DNA of 64,000 nt from Terriglobales bacterium. Lineage in GTDB: Bacteria; Acidobacteriota; Terriglobia; Terriglobales; Acidobacteriaceae. The stretch is from the NCBI GenBank assembly GCA_035567895.1, contig DATMPC010000103.1, positions 62,001-126,000 of the forward strand, in the 5' to 3' direction. Below, one piece after another: positions 1-8,406 of the stretch (position 1 is the first letter of the stretch; every line of letters starts with the position of its first letter). The notes under the pieces were generated by a model. That model did no database searches, was not told where the DNA came from, and was given only the letters and a program-made list of their open reading frames with translations. The position numbers were made by a program, and so were the translations under genes.

Positions 1-426
1 GATGCAATCATCGCCATTCGCCGAGAATTTCCCGAAGCGCGGATCATCGTATTGACCACTTACAAAGGGGATGTTCAGGTGCTGCGAGCCATGAAGCTCG
101 GCGCTCGGGCTTACCTGCTGAAGAGTCTGCTGGATAAGGAACTCCTGAACACCATCCGCGCCGTTCATGCCGGAAAAACGACGCTTTCCGCCGAGGCCTC
201 TGATGAGCTTGCCGAGCATGCCGGCGATGAGGCGCTGACGCCGGCGGAGGTCGACGTACTCAAGCTGATTGCCGCCGGGAATGCCAATAAGCAGATTGCC
301 GCGCAGCTCTCGGTCACGGAAGAAACCGTTAAGGGACGAGTCAAGAACATCCTCTCCAAATTGGGCGCAAACGATCGAACTCACGCCGCGATGATTGGAC
401 TGAAGCGCGGAATTATCGAATTCTAG
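1..426 (+). CDS. LuxR-type response regulator, 3' part only (cut by window edge)
   Basis: The frame is open from base 1 to the TAG at 424-426, so the start lies outside the window. The visible part begins late in the receiver domain (A-I-R-R-E-F-P-E-A-R-I-I-V-L-T-T, then K in AYLLKSLL, the usual conserved switch Thr/Lys area). It ends in a LuxR/GerE helix-turn-helix (LTPAEVDVLKLIAAGNANKQ, then ETVKGRVKNILSKLGANDRT). The family binds DNA after phosphorylation of an Asp in the receiver; that Asp is not in view. It is a close paralogue of the regulator at 1539-2168: both share AEHxxDEAL, GN.N, ETVK and RRGII. No kinase partner is visible nearby. Family assignment is secure; the target is unknown. 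Confidence 0.92.
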   Translation, partial: DAIIAIRREFPEARIIVLTTYKGDVQVLRAMKLGARAYLLKSLLDKELLNTIRAVHAGKTTLSAEASDELAEHAGDEALTPAEVDVLKLIAAGNANKQIAAQLSVTEETVKGRVKNILSKLGANDRTHAAMIGLKRGIIEF

Positions 427-543
427 CGGAGTGCATTAATCCTCGGAAGTCGAGCCCGTCGTCACTATGTAAATGTTTGATCCGTGTTCTGACGATTCCA
501 ACTCCAAGAATCTCAGTCATTTAAGGCTATCGCCATCTTGAGA

Positions 544-668
544 CTGTCATCCCTCCCGTCCGACGCGGGGGATCTGCTTTTCCTGCGAGACGAGAGACAG
601 CAGATCCCCCACTCCGCCTAAGATGCATCGACACATGAACAGCTTCGCTGCGGAGTGAGGGATGACAG
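544..668. repeat. Palindromic intergenic repeat, copy 1
   Basis: The element is bounded by a perfect 12-bp inverted repeat, CTGTCATCCCTC at 544-555 and GAGGGATGACAG at 657-668. A second nested pair lies inside, GGGGGATCTGCT at 567-578 and AGCAGATCCCCC at 599-610. A second copy with the same outer arms and a very similar inner pair is at 52609-52740. The form resembles REP/MITE-like intergenic elements; no coding sequence is visible inside. Confidence 0.85.
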
Positions 669-756
669 CGCCTGAGAGGGTGGCTATCCCAACCGCCGCA
701 CATCGGAGAAAGTTAGTAATTGGACTTCTCATTCCCAAAATGAACCTAACGATTCC

Positions 757-949
757 CTGTTGACTCCCTGTTAACTTTTTGCATCTCGCAAAAAAGACCT
801 CTAAGCCTTTTGTTCACGGTTGCTTACAAAAAAATCCACAGAAATCCCTGTTCATTCCCTGCCCGCTGACGGGAAATTTGCGATTTTTGGGCAGAATTCG
901 AAGATTTTCAGATCGAATTCGAAAACTCGCCTGTTATTCTCGCTGTTCC
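757..949 (+). repeat. Dispersed repeat, copy A
   Basis: About 190 bp rich in CCTGTTNA motifs, with a core TTTTTGGGCAGAATTCGAAG and a following AGATCGAATTCGAAAA. Related copies are at 30106-30290 (same orientation) and 54337-54520 (opposite orientation). Read on the minus strand, all three give a similar peptide around EFCPK-x-ANF, but in this copy the frame stops early. It lies in the 427-1065 gap, which holds no gene that I can support. Confidence 0.75.
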
Positions 950-984
950 GGCTCGGACGATAGATTTTCCGCATGTTTCTAAGA

Positions 985-1026
985 CCCCGAAAGAGGTATC
1001 TCGTCCCGCCCTTTTGGGGCTTTTTT
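985..1026 (+). terminator. Rho-independent terminator candidate
   Basis: CCCCGAAAG at 985-993 can pair with CTTTTGGGG at 1011-1019 (one G-T pair), with a 17-nt loop, and is followed by C then six T at 1021-1026. No plus-strand gene ends just upstream; the nearest ends at 426. It may therefore close a read-through transcript or an unrecognised small RNA from the repeat region. Confidence 0.5.
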
Positions 1027-1065
1027 GCGCACTCCTTAATTAGATAGCCTGCGAATGAGGTAATT

Positions 1066-1434
1066 TTGCGACGGCTATTCTCAACATTCGCCACAGGCCG
1101 GCCTGGCGTGGGTCTTCTGTTCATGCGGCTGGTTGCTGGGGCTTTACTAAGTGTTCACGGGATCATGAAACTGCGAACCGGGCCGATAGTTCCAGACGTC
1201 CTTGCGATCGCTGCCGGAGTGCTTCTGCTCGCAGGTTTGTGGACGCCCATCGCGGGATCGCTGGTGGCGATCCTCGGACTATGGAACATAATTTCACAAT
1301 CTGGAGATCCGTCGGCGAATATTCTGTTGGGAACCATGGGCTTAGCTTTGGCGTTGCTGGGACCTGGCGCTTGGTCAGTGGATGCTCAACTTTTTGGATG
1401 GAAGCGCATTGATGTTCGAGACCGAAGGAACTAA
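1066..1434 (+). CDS. DoxX-family membrane protein
   Basis: A 122-aa protein with four predicted membrane segments: about residues 12-30 (GVGLLFMRLVAGALLSVHG), 42-60, 63-80 and 84-105. The pattern G-x-x-x-L-R-L-x-x-G near the N-terminus followed by three short hydrophobic helices is that of DoxX/DoxD-like proteins, an inner-membrane family of poorly defined, often redox-associated role. The start is TTG at 1066, with GAGG at 1057-1060 as a likely ribosome site; no in-frame ATG gives a complete first helix. It stands alone between repeats and a response regulator, so context does not suggest a substrate. Confidence 0.75.
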   Translation: MRRLFSTFATGRPGVGLLFMRLVAGALLSVHGIMKLRTGPIVPDVLAIAAGVLLLAGLWTPIAGSLVAILGLWNIISQSGDPSANILLGTMGLALALLGPGAWSVDAQLFGWKRIDVRDRRN

Positions 1435-1538
1435 TAGTCATCCGCTCTTTTGCGGATCTTTCATGGATCTGGGATTTTTTCCCAGAACAGCACTTGTTTT
1501 CAATCGGGACCCTTCAATTTAAGTACGAGGAGCCGAAT

Positions 1539-2168
1539 ATGACGAATGCAGCTCGAATACGAATCTTGAGCGTGGAAGACCACCCATTACTTCGCGAGGG
1601 GATCGCCGCAATCATCAATTGCCAGCCGGACATGTTGCTCGTGGCGGAAGCCCCGAATGGCAAGGAGGCGATTGAAAAGTATCGCGCCGTGAGACCTGAT
1701 GTCACCCTTATGGACCTCAGGCTGCCGGATCTCAGCGGCATCGAGGCGATGATCGCCATCCGATCGGAGTTTGCCGACGCTCGCATCATCATACTGACGA
1801 CGGCTGCAGGCGATGTCGAGATTTGTCGGGCTCTGAGAGCGGGAGCGCATGCGTATCTGCTGAAGAGCATGCCTCCGCAAGAAATGATTGCCACGATTCG
1901 CCAGGTGCATGCCGGTAAGAGATGCATTCCGCCGGAGATCGCTGCCGGACTTGCCGAACATCTCAGCGACGAAGCGCTCAGCGAACGCGAAGTGGAGGTT
2001 TTACGCCACGTAGCTGCAGGCAACCGCAATCGGGATGTCGCAGACAGACTTTCCGTCGCGGTGGAAACCGTCAAGGCTCATATGAAGCACATCATGGACA
2101 AACTGGGCGCCTCTGATCGCACTCAGGCAGTAGCAATCGCGGTGCGGCGCGGAATCATCGATCTGTAG
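1539..2168 (+). CDS. NarL/FixJ-type response regulator
   Basis: A 209-aa two-domain regulator. The receiver has the acidic pair in LSVEDHPLLREG, the phospho-acceptor Asp in PDVTLMDLRLPD, the switch Thr in ILTTAAGD and the Lys in AYLLKSMPP. The C-terminal LuxR HTH reads LSEREVEVLRHVAAG, then ETVKAHMKHIMDKLGASDRT. An in-frame upstream ATG exists at 1494, but ATG 1539 is preferred because GAGGAG sits 7 bases before it and the receiver begins directly after. It is paralogous to the truncated regulator at 1-426, which suggests tandem duplication. No sensor kinase gene is adjacent. Its signal and targets cannot be read from the window. Confidence 0.95.
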   Translation: MTNAARIRILSVEDHPLLREGIAAIINCQPDMLLVAEAPNGKEAIEKYRAVRPDVTLMDLRLPDLSGIEAMIAIRSEFADARIIILTTAAGDVEICRALRAGAHAYLLKSMPPQEMIATIRQVHAGKRCIPPEIAAGLAEHLSDEALSEREVEVLRHVAAGNRNRDVADRLSVAVETVKAHMKHIMDKLGASDRTQAVAIAVRRGIIDL

Positions 2169-2171
2169 GCG

Positions 2172-2202
2172 AAGGCTCCGGGGATTCTACCCCGCAAGCC
2201 TT
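2172..2202 (+). terminator. Hairpin after the response regulator (weak terminator)
   Basis: AAGGCT...GGGG at 2172-2183 pairs with CCCC...AGCCTT at 2190-2202, with a small internal mismatch and a short loop. It starts 3 bases after the response regulator stop. No clear T-run follows, so it may be a processing or partial termination signal. Confidence 0.35.
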
Positions 2203-2325
2203 GATTTGCCTCGTTCGCGGTTCGCGAGATGATCCTTGTCTCCTCCTGGATTTTCGTCCCATAATCCTCCGCTCTCCTGGACTACCTTGACCGGCGGTAC
2301 GCTCGGCCCCAAACTCAAAGACTCC

Positions 2326-4773
2326 ATGGAACCGCTTCCCCAAGGTCGCGTCCGGCTCGGACTCGCGGATCTCATCGGGAAAGAAGTCTCACACTATCGC
2401 GTCCTCGAGGCCATCGGGGGTGGTGGTATGGGGATGGTGTTTGACGCAGAAGACATCAAGCTTGGCCGCCGCGTAGCGCTTAAATTCCTGCCGGAAGAAC
2501 TAGCCAGCGACCCGGTTGCCCTGAAACGTTTTGAAGGCGAGGCGCAAACCGCGTCGGCGCTAAACCATCCCAACATCTGCACGATCTACGAAATTGAGGA
2601 ACACGACGGCCAGCCGTTTATCGCCATGGAACTGCTGGAGGGAGACAATCTGCATCACTGCATGACGGCATCAGAGCCGATGCCCTTTGCATTGGTTCCA
2701 TTGCTGGACATCGCAGTTCAAATTTGCGAGGGGTTGCAGGCCGCCCACGACAAGGGCATCATTCACCGCGACATCAAGCCCGCAAACCTCTTCGTAACGA
2801 AACAAGGGACAGTGAAAATCCTGGACTTTGGCATCGCAAAGGTGGCTGCGAACGAAGATATCGCAGAAAGAGTCAAGGCGGCAGCATCGCCAAACACACA
2901 TCCCTGGCATCCGATCTCGGAGAACGCCGTGTGTGCCGACCGAATTGATGCAACCCTGACCCGTGCTGGGACAACGGCGGGCACTGCCGGGTATATGTCT
3001 CCGGAGCAGGTGCGCAAGGAGAAGTTAGACTCCCGCAGCGATCTCTTCTCCTTTGGGCTGGTCCTGTATCAGATGGCTGCTGGGCGGCGGGCCTTCACGG
3101 GCGAGACCGTCGAGGCTGTTCACGACGCGATTCTCAACCAGACACCAGTCCCAGTGCGCGAAGTAAACTCCGCGGTCCCGCCTGAACTGGACGCCGTAAT
3201 CACAAAAGCGTTGCAGAAGGACCGCTCACGACGCTACCAGTCCGCCAATGATCTGCGAACCGAACTCAAGCGCCTGCAGCGGGATCCCGATTCGGATCAC
3301 GCGGCGGTGGTTGCCGTGTTGCCGGCGGCGAAGCAGCGCGCACTTCCGGTCTGGGTAGGAATGCTGGGGGCGGCGCTGATAGTCGCCACAATTGCAGCAT
3401 CGCTATTGCTGAGGACGTCCGGGGGAAAGACGGTGAACGCGATCGCGGTGCTTCCGTTTGTGAACGCCACCAACGTTGCCGACAACGAGTACCTGAGCGA
3501 CGGAATCACCGAGGACCTGATCAACACGCTCTCGGAGTTGCCGAAGGTAAAGGTAGTGGCGCGCAGCACCGTGTTTCGATTCAAGGGCAAGGACGATGAC
3601 CCAGCGAAGATCGGGCAGCAATTGAAAGTAGACGCCGTGCTCACCGGGCGGGTGTCAGAACACAACGGCGAACTCAGCATCCAGACCGATCTGATCAACA
3701 CAGCCGACGGCACCGAAATGTGGGGAGCGCAATACTCGCGATCGAAGCCGAACATGATGACGCTGCGCGGCGAGATCGTGAATGACGTGGCGGCACGCCT
3801 GCGAGCTAAAGTCTCCGGCGAACAGCACGACGCCATGACCAGGCCGGAGACGCAGAATTCGGAAGCCTACGATCTCTACCTGAAGGGCCGCTTTGCCTGG
3901 AACCAGCGCGGCAGAGACAACGTGCGCAAGAGCATTGAGGCCTTCCAGCAGGCGATTGTGGCCGATCCAGCATTCGCGCTCGCATATTCCGGGCTGGCTG
4001 ACGCGTATTCCGTAGCGCCTGGTTACGGCGTCTCGACAGCGAAGGACGCGCACGCGCTCGCCCTGGCAGCGGCTGCGAAAGCGCTACAGCTTGAACCTAA
4101 CCTGGCCGAGGCTCACGCTGCGATGGCCGAGGCTCTGGCCCACACTCGTCAGTGGGAATCTGCGGAGAAGGAATTCAAGCGTTCGCTGGAGCTGAATCCC
4201 AACAACGCATCGGCGCACTACCTCTACGCCCACGCGTATCTCGTGCCGATGAAGCGCCTGGATGAAGCCACTCGGGAATACCATGAGGCGCTTGAGATCG
4301 ATCCCTTATCTCCGATCATCAACGGTAATTACGGCGTGCTCCTCTCTATACAGCACAAGTACGACGAAGCCCTGAAGCAAATGACAAAGACCATGGAATT
4401 GCAGCCGAGTTTCACGGTGACTGCATTGCGCATGGGCGAACTATTTGCTCTCAAGGGCGACTATCAAAGCGCAGCCATCCAGTTGCACGTGTATTTTCCC
4501 ACTCTAACGATTCCCGAGCACGCGGACGCGAGGAGTTACGGGCAAGCGACCGTCAACGCGATCGCTAATCTAACCGGATACCAGCCACCGTATCTAACCG
4601 CGGAGGCGTGGGTGTGGGTGGGAAACCAAGACAAGGTATTCGAGTATCTGCGACAGGGCTGCGCCGAAGAAGATCATCTGGAGCAGGTATTCTTGCGCAG
4701 CCCGTCATTCGATCCAATCCGGTCCGATCCACGTTACGACGAAGTAACAAAGTGCCTGAGGATTCCGCAGTAA
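2326..4773 (+). CDS. Membrane Ser/Thr protein kinase with TolB-like and TPR domains
   Basis: About 815 aa. The N-terminal Hanks-type kinase shows the glycine loop AIGGGGMGMVF (about 29-39), the ATP Lys in VALKF (53), HRDIKPANL (catalytic Asp 149), DFG (167-169) and YMSPEQ (about 224-229). A single membrane helix follows at about 340-362. Next is a TolB-like domain (about 372-500: IAVLPFVN, YLSDGITEDLINTLSEL), then several TPR units to the C-terminus. This is the usual one-component receptor layout: cytoplasmic kinase, periplasmic sensing and protein-binding half. The DFG-to-SPE segment is about 60 residues, roughly twice the usual length. The frame extends upstream to a TTG at 2236, but those 30 residues look non-conserved. 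ATG 2326 lacks a strong ribosome site, so the start is uncertain. Confidence 0.92.
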   Translation: MEPLPQGRVRLGLADLIGKEVSHYRVLEAIGGGGMGMVFDAEDIKLGRRVALKFLPEELASDPVALKRFEGEAQTASALNHPNICTIYEIEEHDGQPFIAMELLEGDNLHHCMTASEPMPFALVPLLDIAVQICEGLQAAHDKGIIHRDIKPANLFVTKQGTVKILDFGIAKVAANEDIAERVKAAASPNTHPWHPISENAVCADRIDATLTRAGTTAGTAGYMSPEQVRKEKLDSRSDLFSFGLVLYQMAAGRRAFTGETVEAVHDAILNQTPVPVREVNSAVPPELDAVITKALQKDRSRRYQSANDLRTELKRLQRDPDSDHAAVVAVLPAAKQRALPVWVGMLGAALIVATIAASLLLRTSGGKTVNAIAVLPFVNATNVADNEYLSDGITEDLINTLSELPKVKVVARSTVFRFKGKDDDPAKIGQQLKVDAVLTGRVSEHNGELSIQTDLINTADGTEMWGAQYSRSKPNMMTLRGEIVNDVAARLRAKVSGEQHDAMTRPETQNSEAYDLYLKGRFAWNQRGRDNVRKSIEAFQQAIVADPAFALAYSGLADAYSVAPGYGVSTAKDAHALALAAAAKALQLEPNLAEAHAAMAEALAHTRQWESAEKEFKRSLELNPNNASAHYLYAHAYLVPMKRLDEATREYHEALEIDPLSPIINGNYGVLLSIQHKYDEALKQMTKTMELQPSFTVTALRMGELFALKGDYQSAAIQLHVYFPTLTIPEHADARSYGQATVNAIANLTGYQPPYLTAEAWVWVGNQDKVFEYLRQGCAEEDHLEQVFLRSPSFDPIRSDPRYDEVTKCLRIPQ

Positions 4774-5025
4774 ATTGTTCCGAAGGTACCCTGCAGCCCC
4801 CGCGCGCGGGCGTCCTTACTGAAGCAGCCTGACTCATCGTCTATGCCATACCCCAAAAGAGTCATGGAAAATTCCTTCGATCTCGTGATGTGTTTGTCTT
4901 CCCTGACGCGGCATAGTTGAAGCGGGTGGAAATCCCATCGGGTGCACGAACACGCTTATAGGGCCCTCAACTCGTCCGAGCTTATGGCTTATCGAGACCA
5001 GAAGATCAAAGAGAGCGATTGCAAA

Positions 5026-6078
5026 ATGCGGCGTATAAAGAACTCGGCCACACTGAGCGCGCTTCAGATATGCACTTTCCTGTTCTTGTCGCTGGCTACA
5101 GCGGCCGCCGCTGAGCCAAAGGCTCCCTCCAGTCTCACAAATATCTTCGCGCCCGAGTCCACGCCGGCCAAGTCGATCTTTAATTTGTCCATGTTCGTGT
5201 TTGCCATAACGGGAATCATATTCGTCGTTGTCTCTACTTTGCTGATCTATGCCGTGGTGAAGTTCCGCGGCAAAGCGGCGGATTCTGGGCGGGAACCCGC
5301 GCAGGTGTACGGCAGCACGCAGATTGAGCTGGCATGGACGATTATCCCGGTGTTGATCGTGGTCGTGTTGTTTCTGGCTACGGCGCGGGTGATCCACGCG
5401 ATCCAGGACGCTCCGAAACCGGCAACAGCTTTGGAGGTCACCGTCATCGGGCACCAGTTCTGGTGGGAGTTTCGCTATCCCAAGCTGGGAATTGTCACAG
5501 CCAACGAGCTGCATATTCCGGTGAGCGATCCGGCTCACCCCACGCCGACATTCCTGAAGCTGCTTTCCGCCGACACTGACCACAGCTTCTGGGTGCCTCA
5601 GCTTGGCGGCAAGACCGATTTGATTCCGAATCGGGTAAACGAGATGTGGATGGATCCACATCGTCCGGGCCTGTTTCTCGGTCAGTGCGCGCAGTATTGC
5701 GGGGTGCAGCACGCGAAAATGCTGCTGCGCGTATCGGTGGACAAAGCTGACGATTTTGACGCGTGGGTTAGCTCGCAGCGGCAGCCCACAACTGACAACG
5801 AGGCAGTGATTGCCGGCAAGCGCGTGTTTGAAACCACCGCTTGCATCAACTGTCACACGATCAGCGGCACGGCCGGGAACGGACATTTCGGTCCGGACCT
5901 GACGCACCTGATGAGCCGTCGCACCATCGCGTCGGGCGCGGCAGAGAATACAGACGAAAAACTGCGTTTGTGGATACGGAACCCGGACGCCATTAAACCC
6001 GGATCGCTGATGCCGGCTATGCAACTTAGCGAGCCAGATGTGGACGCACTCGTGCGTTATCTGGAGACACTGCGGTAG
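5026..6078 (+). CDS. coxB: Cytochrome c oxidase subunit II with fused haem c (caa3 type)
   Basis: A 350-aa precursor that takes electrons from the bc complex or cytochrome c and passes them through CuA to subunit I. Signal peptide about 1-29 (ending ATAAAAEP). Two membrane helices at about 53-78 and 103-122. CuA site with H186, then C221-A-Q-Y-C225, H229 and M232. A C-terminal cytochrome c domain has C273-I-N-C276-H277 and a Met ligand in GSLMPAM. The CuA motif has Gln where many subunits II have Glu. An in-frame ATG at 4942 would add a non-hydrophobic leader; ATG 5026 puts the signal peptide at the N-terminus. First gene of the respiratory run, 24 bases before subunit I. Confidence 0.96.
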   Translation: MRRIKNSATLSALQICTFLFLSLATAAAAEPKAPSSLTNIFAPESTPAKSIFNLSMFVFAITGIIFVVVSTLLIYAVVKFRGKAADSGREPAQVYGSTQIELAWTIIPVLIVVVLFLATARVIHAIQDAPKPATALEVTVIGHQFWWEFRYPKLGIVTANELHIPVSDPAHPTPTFLKLLSADTDHSFWVPQLGGKTDLIPNRVNEMWMDPHRPGLFLGQCAQYCGVQHAKMLLRVSVDKADDFDAWVSSQRQPTTDNEAVIAGKRVFETTACINCHTISGTAGNGHFGPDLTHLMSRRTIASGAAENTDEKLRLWIRNPDAIKPGSLMPAMQLSEPDVDALVRYLETLR

Positions 6079-6102
6079 TCGAAAGGATTGGGAGACCAGC
6101 TT

Positions 6103-7776
6103 ATGTCGTCGGATGCGATGGCGATTCCAAACGTGCAGGTTGTGAGCCAGCCCTGGATCCAGACACTGCACGAATGGCTGACCACGGTCGATCACAAACG
6201 ACTGGGCATTCTCTACGTCCTCTTTGCTCTGGTCTTTCTCGTGATCGGTGGAATTGAAGCGGTCATTATGCGCATTCAGTTGATACGTCCGCACAACGAC
6301 TTCGTCTCGCCGCAGGTCTTCAACCGAATGTTCACGATGCATGGGACGACCATGATTTTCTTCGTGGCGATGCCAGTCTTGTTCGGGTTCGCGAACTACC
6401 TGGTTCCGTTGATGATTGGCGCGCGGGACATGGCGTTTCCGCGCCTGAATGCCTTCAGTTTCTGGCTGACGGCTCTGGGTGGCCTTGTTCTTTACTTCAG
6501 TTTCATCGGTGGAAGCGGGCTGTACGGCGCCGGCAACGCACCGGACATCAGCTGGTGGGCGTATGCTCCTCTGGCCGCTCGGGCGTTTTCCCCAGGCCAC
6601 AGCTCGGATTACTGGACGATTGCGGTGCTGGTTTCAGGGTTTGGCAGTATTGGCACGGCCATCAATCTCATCGCTACGATTCTTTGCATGCGGTGTCCCG
6701 GAATGACACTCAGCCGCATGCCGTTGCTGGCGTGGCTCAACCTGGTGATGGCGGGAATGGTTCTGATCGCTATTACGCCGCTCTCTGCGGCGCAGATCAT
6801 GCTGTTGGTGGACCGGTATCTGGGAGGGCATTTCTTCGATACGCAGGCCGGTGGGTCAGCCGTGCTTTGGATGCACTTCTTCTGGATATTCGGCCATCCG
6901 GAAGTATACGTCCTGATTATTCCCTGCTTTGCCTTCATGTCGGAAATCGTTCCGGTGTTTTCCCGGAAACCGATTTTCGGATACCCAGTCATGGTCGCGG
7001 CCACCATCTCCATCGGCTTCGTTAGCCTGAGTGTGTGGGCTCACCACATGTTCACCGTCGGAATGAATTCCTATGCCAACAGCTTTTTCACGATCACGAC
7101 AATGGCCGTGGGGATTCCGACGGGAATCAAAATCTTCAACTGGCTCGGCACTATATGGGGCGGGAAGATCCAATTCAAGACACCGATGCTGTTCTGCATC
7201 GCATTTCTGTTTCAGTTTTTAATTGCTGGTCTCACGGGCATCATGCAGGCCGCAGCGCCCTTTGATTGGCAGCTTAGCTACTCGTATTTCGTTGTGGCGC
7301 ACTTTCACTATGTGATCGTAGGCGGAATTCTGTTTGCGCTCTTCGCCGCCTTCTATTACTGGTACCCGAAGGTCACCGGAAGAATGCTGAGCGAAAGGCT
7401 GGGCAAAATCCATTTCTGGCTTTTCGTCATCGGCTTTCATCTCTGCTTCGACGTGATGCACATTGAAGGATTGCTCGGCATGCCGCGTCGAATCTACACC
7501 TACGAGCCCGGCCGCGGCTGGGACACATTGAACCTGATCGTCACCATCGGCGCATTCATCCAGGGGATCGCGGTTCTGGTGTTTGTAGCGAACTTGATCA
7601 TTTCTTATTGGAAGGGTGCCATAGCGGGAAATGATCCCTGGGATGCATGGACCCTCGAGTGGTCAGTGAGCTCGCCGCCACCTGAATATAACTTTGCCTC
7701 CATTCCCGTCGTCGCCAGCCGGCGGCCGTTGTGGGACTTGAAGCATCCAGAAGACCCGGATAGTCGCTATGAATGA
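6103..7776 (+). CDS. ctaD: Cytochrome c oxidase subunit I
   Basis: A 557-aa, twelve-helix catalytic subunit that reduces O2 at the haem-CuB centre and pumps protons. Visible motifs: GHPEVY (CuB His and the proton-channel Glu of A1-type oxidases), WAHHMF (two CuB His), AHFHYV (haem His ligands), the D-channel region ARDMAFPRLNAFSFW and the K-channel Lys in PTGIKIF. The Glu in HPEVY argues for an A1 rather than an A2 (YSHP) oxidase. ATG 6103 is chosen over an in-frame TTG at 6088 because GGGAGA lies 7 bases before it. It lies between subunits II and III in one operon. Confidence 0.97.
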   Translation: MSSDAMAIPNVQVVSQPWIQTLHEWLTTVDHKRLGILYVLFALVFLVIGGIEAVIMRIQLIRPHNDFVSPQVFNRMFTMHGTTMIFFVAMPVLFGFANYLVPLMIGARDMAFPRLNAFSFWLTALGGLVLYFSFIGGSGLYGAGNAPDISWWAYAPLAARAFSPGHSSDYWTIAVLVSGFGSIGTAINLIATILCMRCPGMTLSRMPLLAWLNLVMAGMVLIAITPLSAAQIMLLVDRYLGGHFFDTQAGGSAVLWMHFFWIFGHPEVYVLIIPCFAFMSEIVPVFSRKPIFGYPVMVAATISIGFVSLSVWAHHMFTVGMNSYANSFFTITTMAVGIPTGIKIFNWLGTIWGGKIQFKTPMLFCIAFLFQFLIAGLTGIMQAAAPFDWQLSYSYFVVAHFHYVIVGGILFALFAAFYYWYPKVTGRMLSERLGKIHFWLFVIGFHLCFDVMHIEGLLGMPRRIYTYEPGRGWDTLNLIVTIGAFIQGIAVLVFVANLIISYWKGAIAGNDPWDAWTLEWSVSSPPPEYNFASIPVVASRRPLWDLKHPEDPDSRYE

Positions 7777-7788
7777 AAGGAGCGAGCA

Positions 7789-8388
7789 ATGAGCGCGATC
7801 GCGTTTCCGCGTCTGGAAACACCGGCTGAAGCCTGGAGTCTTCCGTATCGCGGTACGGTGGCCATGGCCGGTCTGATCATCGCCGAGTCGGCGATCTTCA
7901 CGATTTTCGTGGCTGCCTATCTCTTCTACGTAGGAAAGAGCCTCACGGGCCCGACTCCTGGAGAAGTTCTCGAGACGCCCATCTTCTACACGATCTGTTT
8001 GCTGTCGAGCAGTCTCACCGTTCACCTCGCCGGAAAGTCCCTTCAAAAGGGTAAGCGAAGCGCGTTCCTGGGCTGGTGGTTGTTCACAATTCTCTTAGGT
8101 GGTCTCTTTTTGTTCGGCACTGGCCGCGAGTGGCACCGGTTGATCTACGAGCGGGGGCTGACGATCTCTACGAACCTTTTTGGAACAACCTACTACTCGC
8201 TGGTCGGTCTGCACGCCTTTCACGTCACCGCGGGTCTGGTGATGCTGACAATCGTGCTTATCTTCGGCTTGGCTCGCCGTGTCGGCGTGGAACACTCCGC
8301 TCGCGTCGATGTGCTTGCTTTGTATTGGCATTTTGTGGATGCCGTGTGGGTTGTGGTTTTCACTGTGGTTTACGTTCTCGGGCGCTGA
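7789..8388 (+). CDS. ctaE: Cytochrome c oxidase subunit III
   Basis: A 199-aa member of the haem-copper oxidase subunit III family with five predicted helices (about 22-46, 63-83, 91-108, 132-158, 172-196). Family signatures are LVGLHAFHVTAGL and the final helix ALYWHFVDAVWVVVF with its conserved His-Phe-Val-Asp. It is the short, five-helix form of caa3 and quinol oxidases. AAGGAGCGA lies just before the ATG. It is 12 bases after subunit I, and stabilises subunit I in the complex. Confidence 0.95.
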   Translation: MSAIAFPRLETPAEAWSLPYRGTVAMAGLIIAESAIFTIFVAAYLFYVGKSLTGPTPGEVLETPIFYTICLLSSSLTVHLAGKSLQKGKRSAFLGWWLFTILLGGLFLFGTGREWHRLIYERGLTISTNLFGTTYYSLVGLHAFHVTAGLVMLTIVLIFGLARRVGVEHSARVDVLALYWHFVDAVWVVVFTVVYVLGR

Positions 8389-8406
8389 GGAGAAAACATA
8401 TCAACG

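Noticed and set aside
852-1124. Possible small gene on the minus strand in repeat copy A
   Set aside because: It consists of the dispersed repeat and its frame is not maintained across copies, so I list it as a repeat and not as a gene.
4834-6600. Open frame of 588 codons on the minus strand opposite coxB and ctaD
   Set aside because: It lies antisense to two secure oxidase genes; the protein is rich in His, Arg and Gln, as expected for the complement of GC-biased codons, and has no domain.
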